IMG/VR virus record: IMGVR_UViG_3300046373_000099
Location: 1-64,000 of that record
DNA from: a virus
Direction: 5' to 3' (one strand)
Length of the DNA stretch: 64,000 bases
In this document: one piece after another, positions 34,276 to 41,764 of the stretch
How positions within the stretch are numbered: the first letter of the stretch is position 1
Layout: the number at the start of each line of letters is the position of its first letter
Position numbers and translations under genes: made by a program
The notes under the pieces: generated by a model
The model's database searches: none
What the model was told of the DNA's origin: nothing
The model's input: only the letters and a program-made list of their open reading frames with translations

Positions 34276-34572
34276 TTAATTCAATTCTATAGGATACCCA
34301 TCAACACCATACGTGACGACCTTCTTGCCGCGCTCCATCATCTGCTTCGCGCTGTCATGATGGTGCTTGCACAATGACTGAAGATTGTCTGGGTCGTAGA
34401 ACAACTTAAGGTCGCCCTTATGCGGCTTGCGATGGTCGACGACATCAGCCGATGTGACGTCCTCAGTGATCAAGCAGAACTCGCATAAAGGCTGAATGCT
34501 TAGCTGCGCCTGTCTAAGGCTGCGCCATCTGGCACGCTGATAAAGCTTATGCCATGCACTGTTATTGGCCAT
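34276..34572 (-). CDS. HNH endonuclease
   Basis: A 98-residue protein with CEFC, VVDHRKPHKGD, NLQSLCKHHHDSAKQ: Zn Cys pairs plus the H-N-H core. HNH proteins next to terminase genes assist DNA packaging cleavage in cos phages. AAGG precedes the start. Confidence 0.92.
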   Translation of the reverse strand: MANNSAWHKLYQRARWRSLRQAQLSIQPLCEFCLITEDVTSADVVDHRKPHKGDLKLFYDPDNLQSLCKHHHDSAKQMMERGKKVVTYGVDGYPIELN

Positions 34573-35049
34573 GCTGTGCCTTGAAAAACAAACGCGGCCC
34601 GCTCAATCCGATCAGTTAAGATCAAGGAGAGCAGGCCGCAGGACACCCAGGCAGCGGAGGAGACCACGCCGTGGGTATGGGGTGCAGCAAGGCGACCGAA
34701 TGATGCAACGAGGTGCGCTCATCTAGCGGTGAATGTCGTGCTGTATGGGGTAACAGCAAGGAACGGCCGGCGCGTTGCGCTAGTGGTGCCTATACAGGGT
34801 GTACAAAGTCCTGCCTTGCTGTGTGGGTAAACGAAGATGGCTAGGTCTTTGCCAGTAGAGCCAGCATAGTCGATGCGCATACTGGCGTATCGCATCTAGA
34901 CGAACACCCTCACTGGGTCGCGGCATCTTCGTTATAGTTACCCCGCCTTGCGGCAGGGTCGATCGCCTTGCATGGTAGCGGCGCATCGAACTTGGAAAGA
35001 GACTGGAGAAACATTCTCCGTTCCCTTCCCAATTTTTCAGCTATTCAGG
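34573..35049 (-). other. 477-bp stretch without a convincing gene, candidate cos region
   Basis: Between the HNH gene and the next minus-strand gene I find no frame with RBS and protein-like composition. The frame 34780-34986 has neither. The stretch holds short hairpins (GGAGA-aacat-TCTCC near 35010). In HNH/TerS/TerL phages the packaging site lies just here, so this is the best place to look for cos. Confidence 0.4.
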
Positions 35050-35796
35050 TTATACCTTGGCAGTCACAAGGTCTCCTCGCTTCACATCGCCGATGCAATC
35101 CCGCAACGTAACAAGTGCCATATGTACGAGAGCCCGACCTGCACCCATAGCTCCAGCTCTGTTCGCAGTGCCGACCGAATTACCGACCGCTTCTAGGGTC
35201 CGTCCATCAATGCACGCAAGCTCGAATGGTTCGCATAAATAGCCAAGAGCCGATTGCAGGCGAGATAGGTGCTGCTGCGCATCCATCATATCATTTACTG
35301 GGCGATCGCCATTCCACGCCTTAGGAACGCGAACAGTATCGCGCTGCACATCTGTTTCCTCGTCTGCAAATGGCGGTACTTTTTTCCTTGCTGGAATGTC
35401 CACGTTTGCGGCGGTGGATTGTCGAACATGTTTCTGCACAATCCTTCCGTCTTCACGGACGTGAATATGCCGGTCTAGCGACATGCCATCTCGAAGGACG
35501 GCGTTTGACCCTCCCAACTTAGCCTCGCTCTTTGCTGTGTCGTATACCTTCCGGTACAACATAGCGTACTTAAGAAGTTCGGTGTTTCCCTCCTTGATGA
35601 GTGCCGTTGCCAAGGGCCAGGCAATGTTGTCATTGGCTGCCGTGCCGTCCCAGTCCTTTCCTTTCTGTGATCGCTTATGGAGTCTGACCTTTTGAGTATG
35701 AACGCCGCTTCTTTCTGATTCCGTGTAAATCATGCGAGATGGCAGGCCGGCTCCGTCGCCGGAGAGCGTTTCTTGAAGTTTGGCTCTCAATGTCAT
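35050..35796 (-). CDS. Hypothetical early/late junction protein (248 aa)
   Basis: A soluble 248-residue protein. Features are KVRLHKRSQKGKDWDGTAAN, RKVYDTAKSEAKLGG, HIHVREDGRIVQKHV, and LSRLQSALGYLCEPFELACI. An AANDN motif sits near residue 55. It is coupled to the nuclease upstream by ATGA and shares the promoter at 36493-36521. A late-gene regulator or packaging factor would suit the position, but no motif shows it. Confidence 0.75.
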   Translation of the reverse strand: MTLRAKLQETLSGDGAGLPSRMIYTESERSGVHTQKVRLHKRSQKGKDWDGTAANDNIAWPLATALIKEGNTELLKYAMLYRKVYDTAKSEAKLGGSNAVLRDGMSLDRHIHVREDGRIVQKHVRQSTAANVDIPARKKVPPFADEETDVQRDTVRVPKAWNGDRPVNDMMDAQQHLSRLQSALGYLCEPFELACIDGRTLEAVGNSVGTANRAGAMGAGRALVHMALVTLRDCIGDVKRGDLVTAKV

Positions 35797-36455
35797 GCTG
35801 CATCCCCATAGATAAGTTCGATTGAATCCAATTCGGTCAATTTGGTGAAGATATGCTTGTGGAGTTTCCTAAGCACGCCAACCTCCTTATTGCTGACATA
35901 TGGGCGGTCGTTGCCAATCCCTCGCGAGGAAATATCTCGAACAAAACTCTCTGCGAATGGGATTATGTAATCAGGATAGGCGCGAACTAACCAATGGCAG
36001 AAATAAGACCACTGCTTATTTGAAGTACACTCATCGACTAAGCGGAACCTTTGAGCGGTTTTCTTGTCACGCCACCATGTGGGTTTAGGCTCATTGTCAT
36101 TCGCGGCTTCAAGCGATTTTTCTTCATACCAACCGCAATCACCGTTATTCTTGACGACAAGATATTTTATCTCAAAGCCGGCGTTCAGTTTGTCTCGCTC
36201 ACGAAGCGCCTGCCCCATTTCTCCGCCCTTCCCTTTTTCGAGGGTGAAGCCCTCCGACTTTACATCCACCCTGACGGTCTCGTCATTAATCCAGTCTATC
36301 GCGAGCAAGTCCGCCTTACCGTTGGGGGCGACGTTACGAAACACGTCAAACCCGGATGCAAGCAACCATGCTGTGGCTATGTGCTCACTGATTGCCCCCT
36401 TAACACCAGGGCTAACCTTCCTTCGCTGCCCTGACTTGGTTCTCGCAATGGCCAT
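35793..36455 (-). CDS. PD-(D/E)XK nuclease
   Basis: A 220-residue protein. The core is in the first 70 residues: KGAISEHIATAWLLASGFDV, then NGKADLLAIDW and VRVDVKSEGF, giving the E, D, D-x-K order of PD-(D/E)XK nucleases (resolvase or restriction-like). The rest is a unique domain with an EAANDNEPK linker. It is the first gene of the unit driven by promoter 36493-36521, ahead of the packaging genes, so it may act in DNA maturation or in host DNA attack. Confidence 0.78.
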   Translation of the reverse strand: MAIARTKSGQRRKVSPGVKGAISEHIATAWLLASGFDVFRNVAPNGKADLLAIDWINDETVRVDVKSEGFTLEKGKGGEMGQALRERDKLNAGFEIKYLVVKNNGDCGWYEEKSLEAANDNEPKPTWWRDKKTAQRFRLVDECTSNKQWSYFCHWLVRAYPDYIIPFAESFVRDISSRGIGNDRPYVSNKEVGVLRKLHKHIFTKLTELDSIELIYGDAA

Positions 36456-36492
36456 ACTAATTTCTCCTCCTCATGTGGTGTTGGTAATTTTC

Positions 36493-36521
36493 ACAATAGT
36501 TTATATTTACAAAATTGTCAA
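36493..36521 (-). promoter_or_regulatory. Phage promoter/operator copy 2, ahead of nuclease, terminase and structural genes
   Basis: -35 TTGACA (36521-36516), 17-nt spacer, -10 TATTGT (36498-36493) on the minus strand. It is identical across 29 bp to copies 1 and 5. No other strong promoter is seen until the late terminators, so it may feed the whole leftward late operon. Confidence 0.85.
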
Positions 36522-36527
36522 GGTCTG

Positions 36528-37034
36528 CTATGCTGTCGCCCGCTGCTCTGCTAGCCATCCTCTTACCGTCTCTACCACCAACCCCTCCGCCTCTTCCTCA
36601 CTGGTCGCACGCAGCACCGCCTGACGCGTAAAGCCCATCCATGACAGCAATGCGTGCCGCTTCTTCTGCTCGGCGCTGACGGGCGTCTTTGCCGCCTTCA
36701 TTTCGATCAGGCCCAGCTGTCCGCCTTGGATGTAGATGCGGATATCGTGCTCTCCTGGCATCAGGCCGGTTGCCTTCGCCTTCATCTGCTCCCGTGGGGA
36801 TCGACGGGCCGAGTTGAAGTCGCCGGCCAACGTGAACTGGCCCTTTCCTGCCGACAGCGAATATTCCGGCATCGCACGCAAGGCTCGGATAGCGGCAGCC
36901 TGCAGAACCCATTCTTCCACGTCGGCCTCCCTCACAGTCACCTTCGTTTCGCCAGCCGCGTTGGTGGTGGTCTTGAGGATGACGCGGGCGCCTTTGATTC
37001 TCGTCGTCTGCTGGGTTGTTCGTGTGCGGGCCAT
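36528..37034 (-). CDS. VRR-NUC domain nuclease
   Basis: A 168-residue protein. The C-terminal half contains PGEHDIRIYIQGGQLGLIEMKAAKT-type residues (D and E-x-K ligands), VSAEQKKRHALLSWMGF, the VRR-NUC pattern. This family comprises structure-specific nucleases and phage Holliday junction or flap enzymes. The N-terminus is a basic extension. AAGGAGAC leader upstream. It ends 7 nt before the promoter at 36493-36521. Confidence 0.8.
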   Translation of the reverse strand: MARTRTTQQTTRIKGARVILKTTTNAAGETKVTVREADVEEWVLQAAAIRALRAMPEYSLSAGKGQFTLAGDFNSARRSPREQMKAKATGLMPGEHDIRIYIQGGQLGLIEMKAAKTPVSAEQKKRHALLSWMGFTRQAVLRATSEEEAEGLVVETVRGWLAEQRATA

Positions 37035-37365
37035 GGGGGTCTCCTTGGTGGTGGTTTTTGGTGGGGTGGCAGGGTGGTAAAATTATGAGGTGGTGGTGAG
37101 GTGGCGAGGTGGTTGGGTTTTCTACCTACATCCTCCTCCTTCACACCACCCTCCCCCCTAAAGGGGAGGAGGTGGTGGTGGAGAAGGAAATTTCGCAGTC
37201 GTGGTGAAGTCTCGCCACCACCCCAAAAGTGCGTTTTGAGGTGGTGGTTTCGCCACCTCTGCCACCCCACGTTTGAGGTGGTGGCGAACCACCTCTGCCA
37301 CCTAGGTGGTGAGGTGGTGGCAGACAACGTGCGCTTCGTATTTTTAGCAATCTATGGTGGTTTGT
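37035..37365. repeat. GGTGG-rich direct and inverted repeat block, candidate origin
   Basis: A 331-bp gene-free block. It includes two tandem units of about 37 bp (37235-37271 and 37272-37308), each with GAGGTGG-loop-CCACCTC followed by TGCCACC. Further GAGGTGGTGG words lie at about 37087-37107 and 37309-37322. A long hairpin CACCACC-CTCCCC / GGGGAG-GA-GGTGGTG lies at 37144-37177. It abuts the Prim-Pol/helicase gene, as phage origins with iterons often do. It could instead be a terminator cluster or a slipped repeat. Confidence 0.6.
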
Positions 37366-39687
37366 TTAAGCCGCCTGAGCAGGTCGAACGTACTTTATTT
37401 TTCGACCTATGCGCTTAGGGTCGTCCTCCGGAACAACCGCAAGAATGCCGTTTCCAATCCACGATTCCAGAACCGATTTTATCTTGCGCTTCTCTGGTGT
37501 GAGCGCCTTCGCGACGTCTATTGACGCGCCCATTGCCTCGGCGATCACGTACCCTGCCCAGTCGTCGGATTGAGCATCGAGCCTATAGTTTTGGTTTTGG
37601 AGCTTCACCAGCACATCACGCTTGGCGTCATCCGGAACGGTCTTCGCCAACTCGTCCTTGGATGGCCATTTCCATTCAGTCACCACGCCGGCGGTGTCAT
37701 GGGGGGCATCTGCAAGCATGAACTTGCTTTTAGCGCCATTGCCAAGACACACGGACTCCATCTTCCGCCAATGCTCGGTATTGTCCATCTTGGTAAGATT
37801 GACCTTGCCGTGGTGTATCCAGAAATAGCTGAATCGGTCGTCCTTCTCCATGCCGGCGCGAGTCGCCTGCTCTTCCGTCATGCGGTTTAGAACGCGAACG
37901 GAACGGGCCGCACCGATTAGGGACACGGCGCCTCGAGCGTCTTCAACCGTTGCTTCCCTGTCTGCCAGCTTGCGCAGATGGTGGACGACGTCGACGGCGC
38001 AGTTGGTATAGTCGGCAATCTGAGCCCACAGCTTCGCCACCTTGTCGATCGCGCCGTTATCGTTCTCGTTGACGCGGTGGGTAGACACGAACGGGTCGAC
38101 AATCATGACATCGATGCCGAGACGTTCTATCTGTTCGACCACGGCTTCGACCACAGGCTCATTAACCTTCAGGCCGGTCTTCTTGTCCTCGTGCATGACG
38201 ATAAGCTCTTGCTCTCGACCCGTGTCGAGATACAGCCTACCCTCAATATCCTCAGGCTTCAGTTTGTAGTGCACGCACGCAGCCATGATGCGCCGGTCCA
38301 TTTCGTCGCGCGGGTCTTCGGCATTGAACAGCCAGACGTTCAGCCTCTCTTTCGGCTTCGTGCCGGCCAAAGGCTTGCCGGATACCATAGCCAGAGCCTC
38401 GACAATGCTGTTGCTTGTCTTGCCTAGCCCGCCTGGTGACACGGTGACCGAGACGTACTTGCGGATGTAATGCGTGCCGAATGCGAACTCGCGCCGCGGC
38501 AGCGTGGTCGGGTCTTTGTAGGTGAAGGGCGTGGCATGGAAGGCGCGGTTGTCATTGGCTGCCGTTGGGGACTTGCTATCCATGATCCCGTTCGGGGTTG
38601 TTTCGGCGCTGTCAGTCACCTCGGCGGCGTTTCCGTCCCGTTCGGGAACATTTACTTCATCATTGACAGAATCTTCCTCAACGGGAAGTTCCTTGGCCTT
38701 AGCCTTCGCAATCCCGTTGGCAATCATCCTTGATATGTCGACGAGCCGCGTATTGTCCTCGTAGTGTGTCGGCTCCGGAATAATGCGAGGCTGCCGTTGA
38801 CCGGCCGTAAGCCCGTTCCGGATTGTCCCGCAAGACTTCGGGAAGTTGCCCCACGGCTGCGCGATGGCCTGAAGCTCGCGCTCCGCCTCACTATGGGCGA
38901 TGACACCCGCCCCAACGAACTGTCCGAGCGCGAAGGCTGCATCATTAAGCCGATTGTTTCGGGTGCCTTGTGGCGCGTCTGCCAGGTCAGCAAGTTCAAG
39001 TTCAATGGCGCGATTGACGTATGGCGTGTTGCCGATCGCATGCGGCTGGTACGTTGACGATGCGGTCGTGTGGGGCTTGGGGAGCAGCAATTCCAGAAGC
39101 CATTCTGGCGCGTCGGCGATCTCTGGGATCGTGGCAGAGTCTGGTGTCCACTTGTATGAGCGCCCGTCGGCCATTACGCTTCCGGCCGCCAGTACGTAAC
39201 CGCCTTCAGACCTCACGTCCACGCCGCCGCCGAGCGCTCCGCGGTTGCGGGTGCCAGGAACATATTTGAAGTAGATGTGCAGCCCGTTATTTGGTGTGGT
39301 GACGCGTGCGGTCGCTGGCAGCTCCCCGTTTTCGTTCTCCATCTCTTCCAGCCACTCGAATCCGTTGGCTCCGCCTGGCTTGGCGTCGATGTCTAGCACG
39401 AACACACCCGTCTTCTCGCCCGTTGGTATGCCGACCGCACTGTTCGGATTATCCGACCACCATCGCTCCAGGATGCGCTCTGTCTTGCTGGCGCCATTAA
39501 AGCCGTTGCTCGTCCGGGGCGTCTTTTCGTTGAGAGTGATGATCTCGCCCGACGTCGGGTCGACGGTTTCTTCTGCGCCCTCTCTACATGGGAAGACTGG
39601 CCATCCGTGGGCAATGTATGATTTGGCTAGGTCGAGTGGTGTGGTGGTGGGCATGGTGTGCTGTAGTTTGAAGTTCAGTTTGGCCAT
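37366..39687 (-). CDS. Prim-Pol/helicase replication protein
   Basis: A 773-residue protein with two parts. Residues 20-215 are a bifunctional primase/polymerase (AEP) domain: GWPVFPCREG, TGVFVLDIDAKPGG with the metal-binding Asp pair, NNGLHIYFKY. A linker with PTAANDNRAF leads to a RecA-like RepA/AAA_25 ATPase: VSPGGLGKTSNS (Walker A), VMIVDPFVS (Walker B) and VDVVHHLRK. Such proteins start phage replication by priming and unwinding at the origin. ATG 39687 is supported by GGGAG upstream. Confidence 0.9.
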   Translation of the reverse strand: MAKLNFKLQHTMPTTTPLDLAKSYIAHGWPVFPCREGAEETVDPTSGEIITLNEKTPRTSNGFNGASKTERILERWWSDNPNSAVGIPTGEKTGVFVLDIDAKPGGANGFEWLEEMENENGELPATARVTTPNNGLHIYFKYVPGTRNRGALGGGVDVRSEGGYVLAAGSVMADGRSYKWTPDSATIPEIADAPEWLLELLLPKPHTTASSTYQPHAIGNTPYVNRAIELELADLADAPQGTRNNRLNDAAFALGQFVGAGVIAHSEAERELQAIAQPWGNFPKSCGTIRNGLTAGQRQPRIIPEPTHYEDNTRLVDISRMIANGIAKAKAKELPVEEDSVNDEVNVPERDGNAAEVTDSAETTPNGIMDSKSPTAANDNRAFHATPFTYKDPTTLPRREFAFGTHYIRKYVSVTVSPGGLGKTSNSIVEALAMVSGKPLAGTKPKERLNVWLFNAEDPRDEMDRRIMAACVHYKLKPEDIEGRLYLDTGREQELIVMHEDKKTGLKVNEPVVEAVVEQIERLGIDVMIVDPFVSTHRVNENDNGAIDKVAKLWAQIADYTNCAVDVVHHLRKLADREATVEDARGAVSLIGAARSVRVLNRMTEEQATRAGMEKDDRFSYFWIHHGKVNLTKMDNTEHWRKMESVCLGNGAKSKFMLADAPHDTAGVVTEWKWPSKDELAKTVPDDAKRDVLVKLQNQNYRLDAQSDDWAGYVIAEAMGASIDVAKALTPEKRKIKSVLESWIGNGILAVVPEDDPKRIGRKIKYVRPAQAA

Positions 39688-39709
39688 TCAATTTCTCCCA
39701 AAATAACGT

Positions 39710-39738
39710 TTGACACTTAGGTCATTATGTCCTAGTTT
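39710..39738 (+). promoter_or_regulatory. Rightward promoter with palindromic operator
   Basis: -35 TTGACA (39710-39715), 17-nt spacer, -10 TAGTTT (39733-39738). The spacer holds a near-perfect palindrome TAGG-t-CAT-t-ATG-t-CCTA (39718-39734). It drives the two small plus-strand genes that follow, and lies between them and the divergent replication gene. It differs from the five-copy promoter set and from the GGTACG operators. Confidence 0.7.
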
Positions 39739-39766
39739 GATCTCACCAACCAAGGAGACCACCACA

Positions 39767-40003
39767 ATGACAACCGCAGCTTTCGACACTAAAGCCTTCC
39801 TCGCCGCTCACGCCGCCAAGCGCACCGCTGCTGGCTTGCACGTTCGTGTCACGTTCAAGGATGGAGTGCGGGAACCATTCAACTACTACGCCAAGGACAT
39901 TGCCGCCCGCGACGCATACCTCGACCGCGCCAATCGCAGCATTGGCAAGCCTGACCCGACTGGCCTTGGCCATGTTGTTGCGTCGGTTGAGGTTGTTCGT
40001 TGA
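39767..40003 (+). CDS. Small hypothetical protein of the rightward pair (78 aa)
   Basis: ATG 39767 follows CCAAGGAGACCACCACA. The protein reads AFLAAHAAKRTAAGLHVRVTF, FNYYAKDIAARDAYLDRA, VASVEVV. It is a compact beta-alpha-beta candidate; no family is known. The stop overlaps the next start as TTGA. It runs against every neighbour and is controlled by its own operator. Confidence 0.7.
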   Translation: MTTAAFDTKAFLAAHAAKRTAAGLHVRVTFKDGVREPFNYYAKDIAARDAYLDRANRSIGKPDPTGLGHVVASVEVVR

Positions 40004-40194
40004 CACCCTCCGAGCTCGAAATTCGTTGCGCCGCCCTGTTCGGTCGTAACTGGCAAACGGCTTTCGCGCGCCACTCTGGAGTTGACGCGCGAACCGTTCG
40101 TCGATGGAAGGCTGGCACGACTGACGTGCCGCCGTGGGTGAATGCGCTGCTTCACGCATGGGAGACCTTGGTCGTGGCGGGGGTGGATTGGTAG
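40000..40194 (+). CDS. Small HTH regulator (64 aa, TTG start)
   Basis: Starts with TTG at 40000, overlapping the stop of the previous gene. RNWQTAFARHSGVDARTVRRW is a clear helix-turn-helix (about 16-36), followed by AGTTDVPPWVNALLHAWE. This is a Cro-like or XRE-like small regulator. It may bind the TAGG-CAT-ATG-CCTA palindrome of its own promoter (inference). Its last 43 nt overlap the convergent methyltransferase gene. Confidence 0.72.
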   Translation: MTPSELEIRCAALFGRNWQTAFARHSGVDARTVRRWKAGTTDVPPWVNALLHAWETLVVAGVDW

Positions 40195-41378
40195 TTGTCG
40201 TTGGCCACGGCAACCAAAGCCCGCTCCACCCTCATGATGGCTCGACCGATGGCTTCCGGGATTTGCGGGCAAACGGCGTCGCCGAACGCTTCGACGATGA
40301 GGGATGCTGCAGCAGTCCCTTTTGGACCGCCGACCGCAATGCGCGACTTAGCCACCCAGCCGGATAGCCCATCATCCACCCGTAGGTGACCGGCAAGGCC
40401 GCTGTTCCAGTCAGCCCATGGCTCTGGAGGATGTGGGCAAGTGCTCGGGCTCCCGCCCATTTGTCCGACGCACGACCCGTCATTGCACCGTCCATCACTG
40501 CATCCATCGTCGGGCTCTTGCGTCGGTCGTAGGCTGGGCTCCACCCATCCATCCGCTTGTCCCGCTTCGTTGGAGTTGGCAGGGTTTCGAGTCTCATCGC
40601 CCCATCCATTAGAGCGTCCAGTTTCGGTGACCGGCGACGGGCGTACGCTTCCGACCACGGCTCCAGTTTCCCATCGTTCTTTACTGGCGTCGGAAGGTAG
40701 CGCGGCATCCCCGCATGCCTCGACGGGTATCCCCGCAACTGGCTCAGCACATCCCCTCGCCCACCCCTGTCCGCATCTGTCTTGCGAGGTGTGGCCAACA
40801 TCACATTCCAAGGGCGGCACGATTCCCATTTTTGCATGCTTGGCGCTGCGAAATTTTCCTGCGTCGTCGGCGTGTGAAAGATTGAACCCGATAAGCCAGC
40901 TTCGCTTGCGCTCGTGGTTGGCGCCGATGTCTCCAGCACTAACCACGAATGGCCAGCAGGTGTAGCCGATTGCCGCCAGTGCATCGATGACCCGGTCTGC
41001 GCCTCGAGTTCTGAGATTAGCGCTATTTTCAAGAGCGAACCAACGAGGTCTGCATTCGTCAATGATGCGGACAGCTTCGAAATAGAGGCTGGAGCGCTCC
41101 CCGTCGACGCCTTTTCCTTTTGTGTTGGCGCTGCTGATGTCCTGGCACGGCGGGCTGCCAACGACGATGTCGGGGAGTCCGTGACCGTCCCGAATAAGTC
41201 GGTCTGCTGTAAGTGTGGTGACATCGTCATAAATAGGGACTCCCGGGTTGTTCTCCGAATAGAGGGTGCGACGCCAATCTACGACTTCGCAGGCGGCCAT
41301 GGTGCGATAGCCGGCGCGGTGCATCCCAAGGGACCACCCGCCCGCCGCCGCGCTGAATAGGTCAAGGACTTTGATCAA
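40152..41378 (-). CDS. C5-cytosine DNA methyltransferase
   Basis: A 408-residue enzyme. TTG 41378 is the likely start: GGAGG lies 7 nt upstream and it overlaps the previous stop as TTGA. Motif I is DLFSAAAGGWSLG (6-18), motif IV GSPPCQDIS with catalytic Cys78, motif VI ALENS (about 115-119), motif VIII ERKRSWLIG (156-164) and motif X GDAVCPQIPEAIGRAI near the end. The middle (about 165-300) is the target-recognition region, with imperfect repeats (GRSNGWGDE, AGQADGWVE). An ANDNYQ tail closes it. It should protect phage DNA from host restriction. A second frame is open through most of the gene (see next entry). Confidence 0.92.
   Translation of the reverse strand: MIKVLDLFSAAAGGWSLGMHRAGYRTMAACEVVDWRRTLYSENNPGVPIYDDVTTLTADRLIRDGHGLPDIVVGSPPCQDISSANTKGKGVDGERSSLYFEAVRIIDECRPRWFALENSANLRTRGADRVIDALAAIGYTCWPFVVSAGDIGANHERKRSWLIGFNLSHADDAGKFRSAKHAKMGIVPPLECDVGHTSQDRCGQGWARGCAEPVAGIPVEACGDAALPSDASKERWETGAVVGSVRPSPVTETGRSNGWGDETRNPANSNEAGQADGWVEPSLRPTQEPDDGCSDGRCNDGSCVGQMGGSPSTCPHPPEPWADWNSGLAGHLRVDDGLSGWVAKSRIAVGGPKGTAAASLIVEAFGDAVCPQIPEAIGRAIMRVERALVAVANDNYQSTPATTKVSHA
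40232..41230 (-). CDS. Alternative-frame protein inside the cytosine methyltransferase
   Basis: A 332-codon frame on the same strand, shifted relative to the methyltransferase. It is unusual because it resembles a known group of phage proteins that carry LPTPT-type repeats and a MGFPxGW ending. Here I see ARRARTSAAP, QTGSSMHW, ATPAGHSWLVL, HTPTTQENFAAPSM, two copies of LPTP-x-K-x-D (about 180-260), YGWMMGYPAGWL. Two imperfect 38-residue repeats (EAYARRRSPKLDALMDGAM; PAYDRRKSPTMDAVMDGAM) are present. A weak GGGAG lies 10 nt before ATG 41230. Whether it is translated is not proven; the match is from memory. Confidence 0.4.
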   Translation of the reverse strand: MTMSPHLQQTDLFGTVTDSPTSSLAARRARTSAAPTQKEKASTGSAPASISKLSASLTNADLVGSLLKIALISELEAQTGSSMHWRQSATPAGHSWLVLETSAPTTSASEAGLSGSIFHTPTTQENFAAPSMQKWESCRPWNVMLATPRKTDADRGGRGDVLSQLRGYPSRHAGMPRYLPTPVKNDGKLEPWSEAYARRRSPKLDALMDGAMRLETLPTPTKRDKRMDGWSPAYDRRKSPTMDAVMDGAMTGRASDKWAGARALAHILQSHGLTGTAALPVTYGWMMGYPAGWLSRALRSAVQKGLLQHPSSSKRSATPFARKSRKPSVEPS

Positions 41379-41764
41379 AACGGTGCCTCCTCTCTCAACA
41401 ACCGCCGAAGCGTATCCCCAAACGCCATCACCACCCGCTTGCACAGCATGCGGGCGTCAAGCTCGTCCATCAGGGCAAGGTCGGTGAGTCCTCGCTCTTC
41501 AAGGAACTCTCCGACGGCTTCCATACATCCCTCCAGCGCCTTGACCTCGTAGACGTCGAATCGGCGCATACTGCGGACGGTCTCGACGAGGGCGCAACAC
41601 TCGATGCAGAGGTAGCCAGGATCCTTGTCGCCACGGGATGTGAAGCCTACGCCGACACCGATGGCGCGCATTGAGCAGATGCGGCAGGTTGATGGGTCTC
41701 CGTGCTCGTCGGATGTTGGAGTTATTGGTAGGATTGGCTTCTTGTGGTTCGGCATCGGGGCCAT
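41375..41764 (-). CDS. DUF6511-like Cys-rich protein
   Basis: A 129-residue protein with CRICSMRAIGVGVG and LCIECCALVETVRSM (two Cys pairs, probable Zn site) and then a helical C-terminus. This matches DUF6511, found beside methyltransferases in rhizobial phages. The stop overlaps the methyltransferase TTG start, so the two are co-translated. Confidence 0.72.
   Translation of the reverse strand: MAPMPNHKKPILPITPTSDEHGDPSTCRICSMRAIGVGVGFTSRGDKDPGYLCIECCALVETVRSMRRFDVYEVKALEGCMEAVGEFLEERGLTDLALMDELDARMLCKRVVMAFGDTLRRLLREEAPF

Noticed and set aside
34780-34986. 68-codon minus-strand frame in the 477-bp gap
   Set aside because: No RBS and composition not protein-like (Trp/His/Arg-rich); treated as non-coding, candidate cos region.
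37087-37322. GGTGG repeats as a CRISPR array
   Set aside because: Units are self-complementary, of unequal spacing, only two close copies, with no unique spacers and no cas genes nearby.
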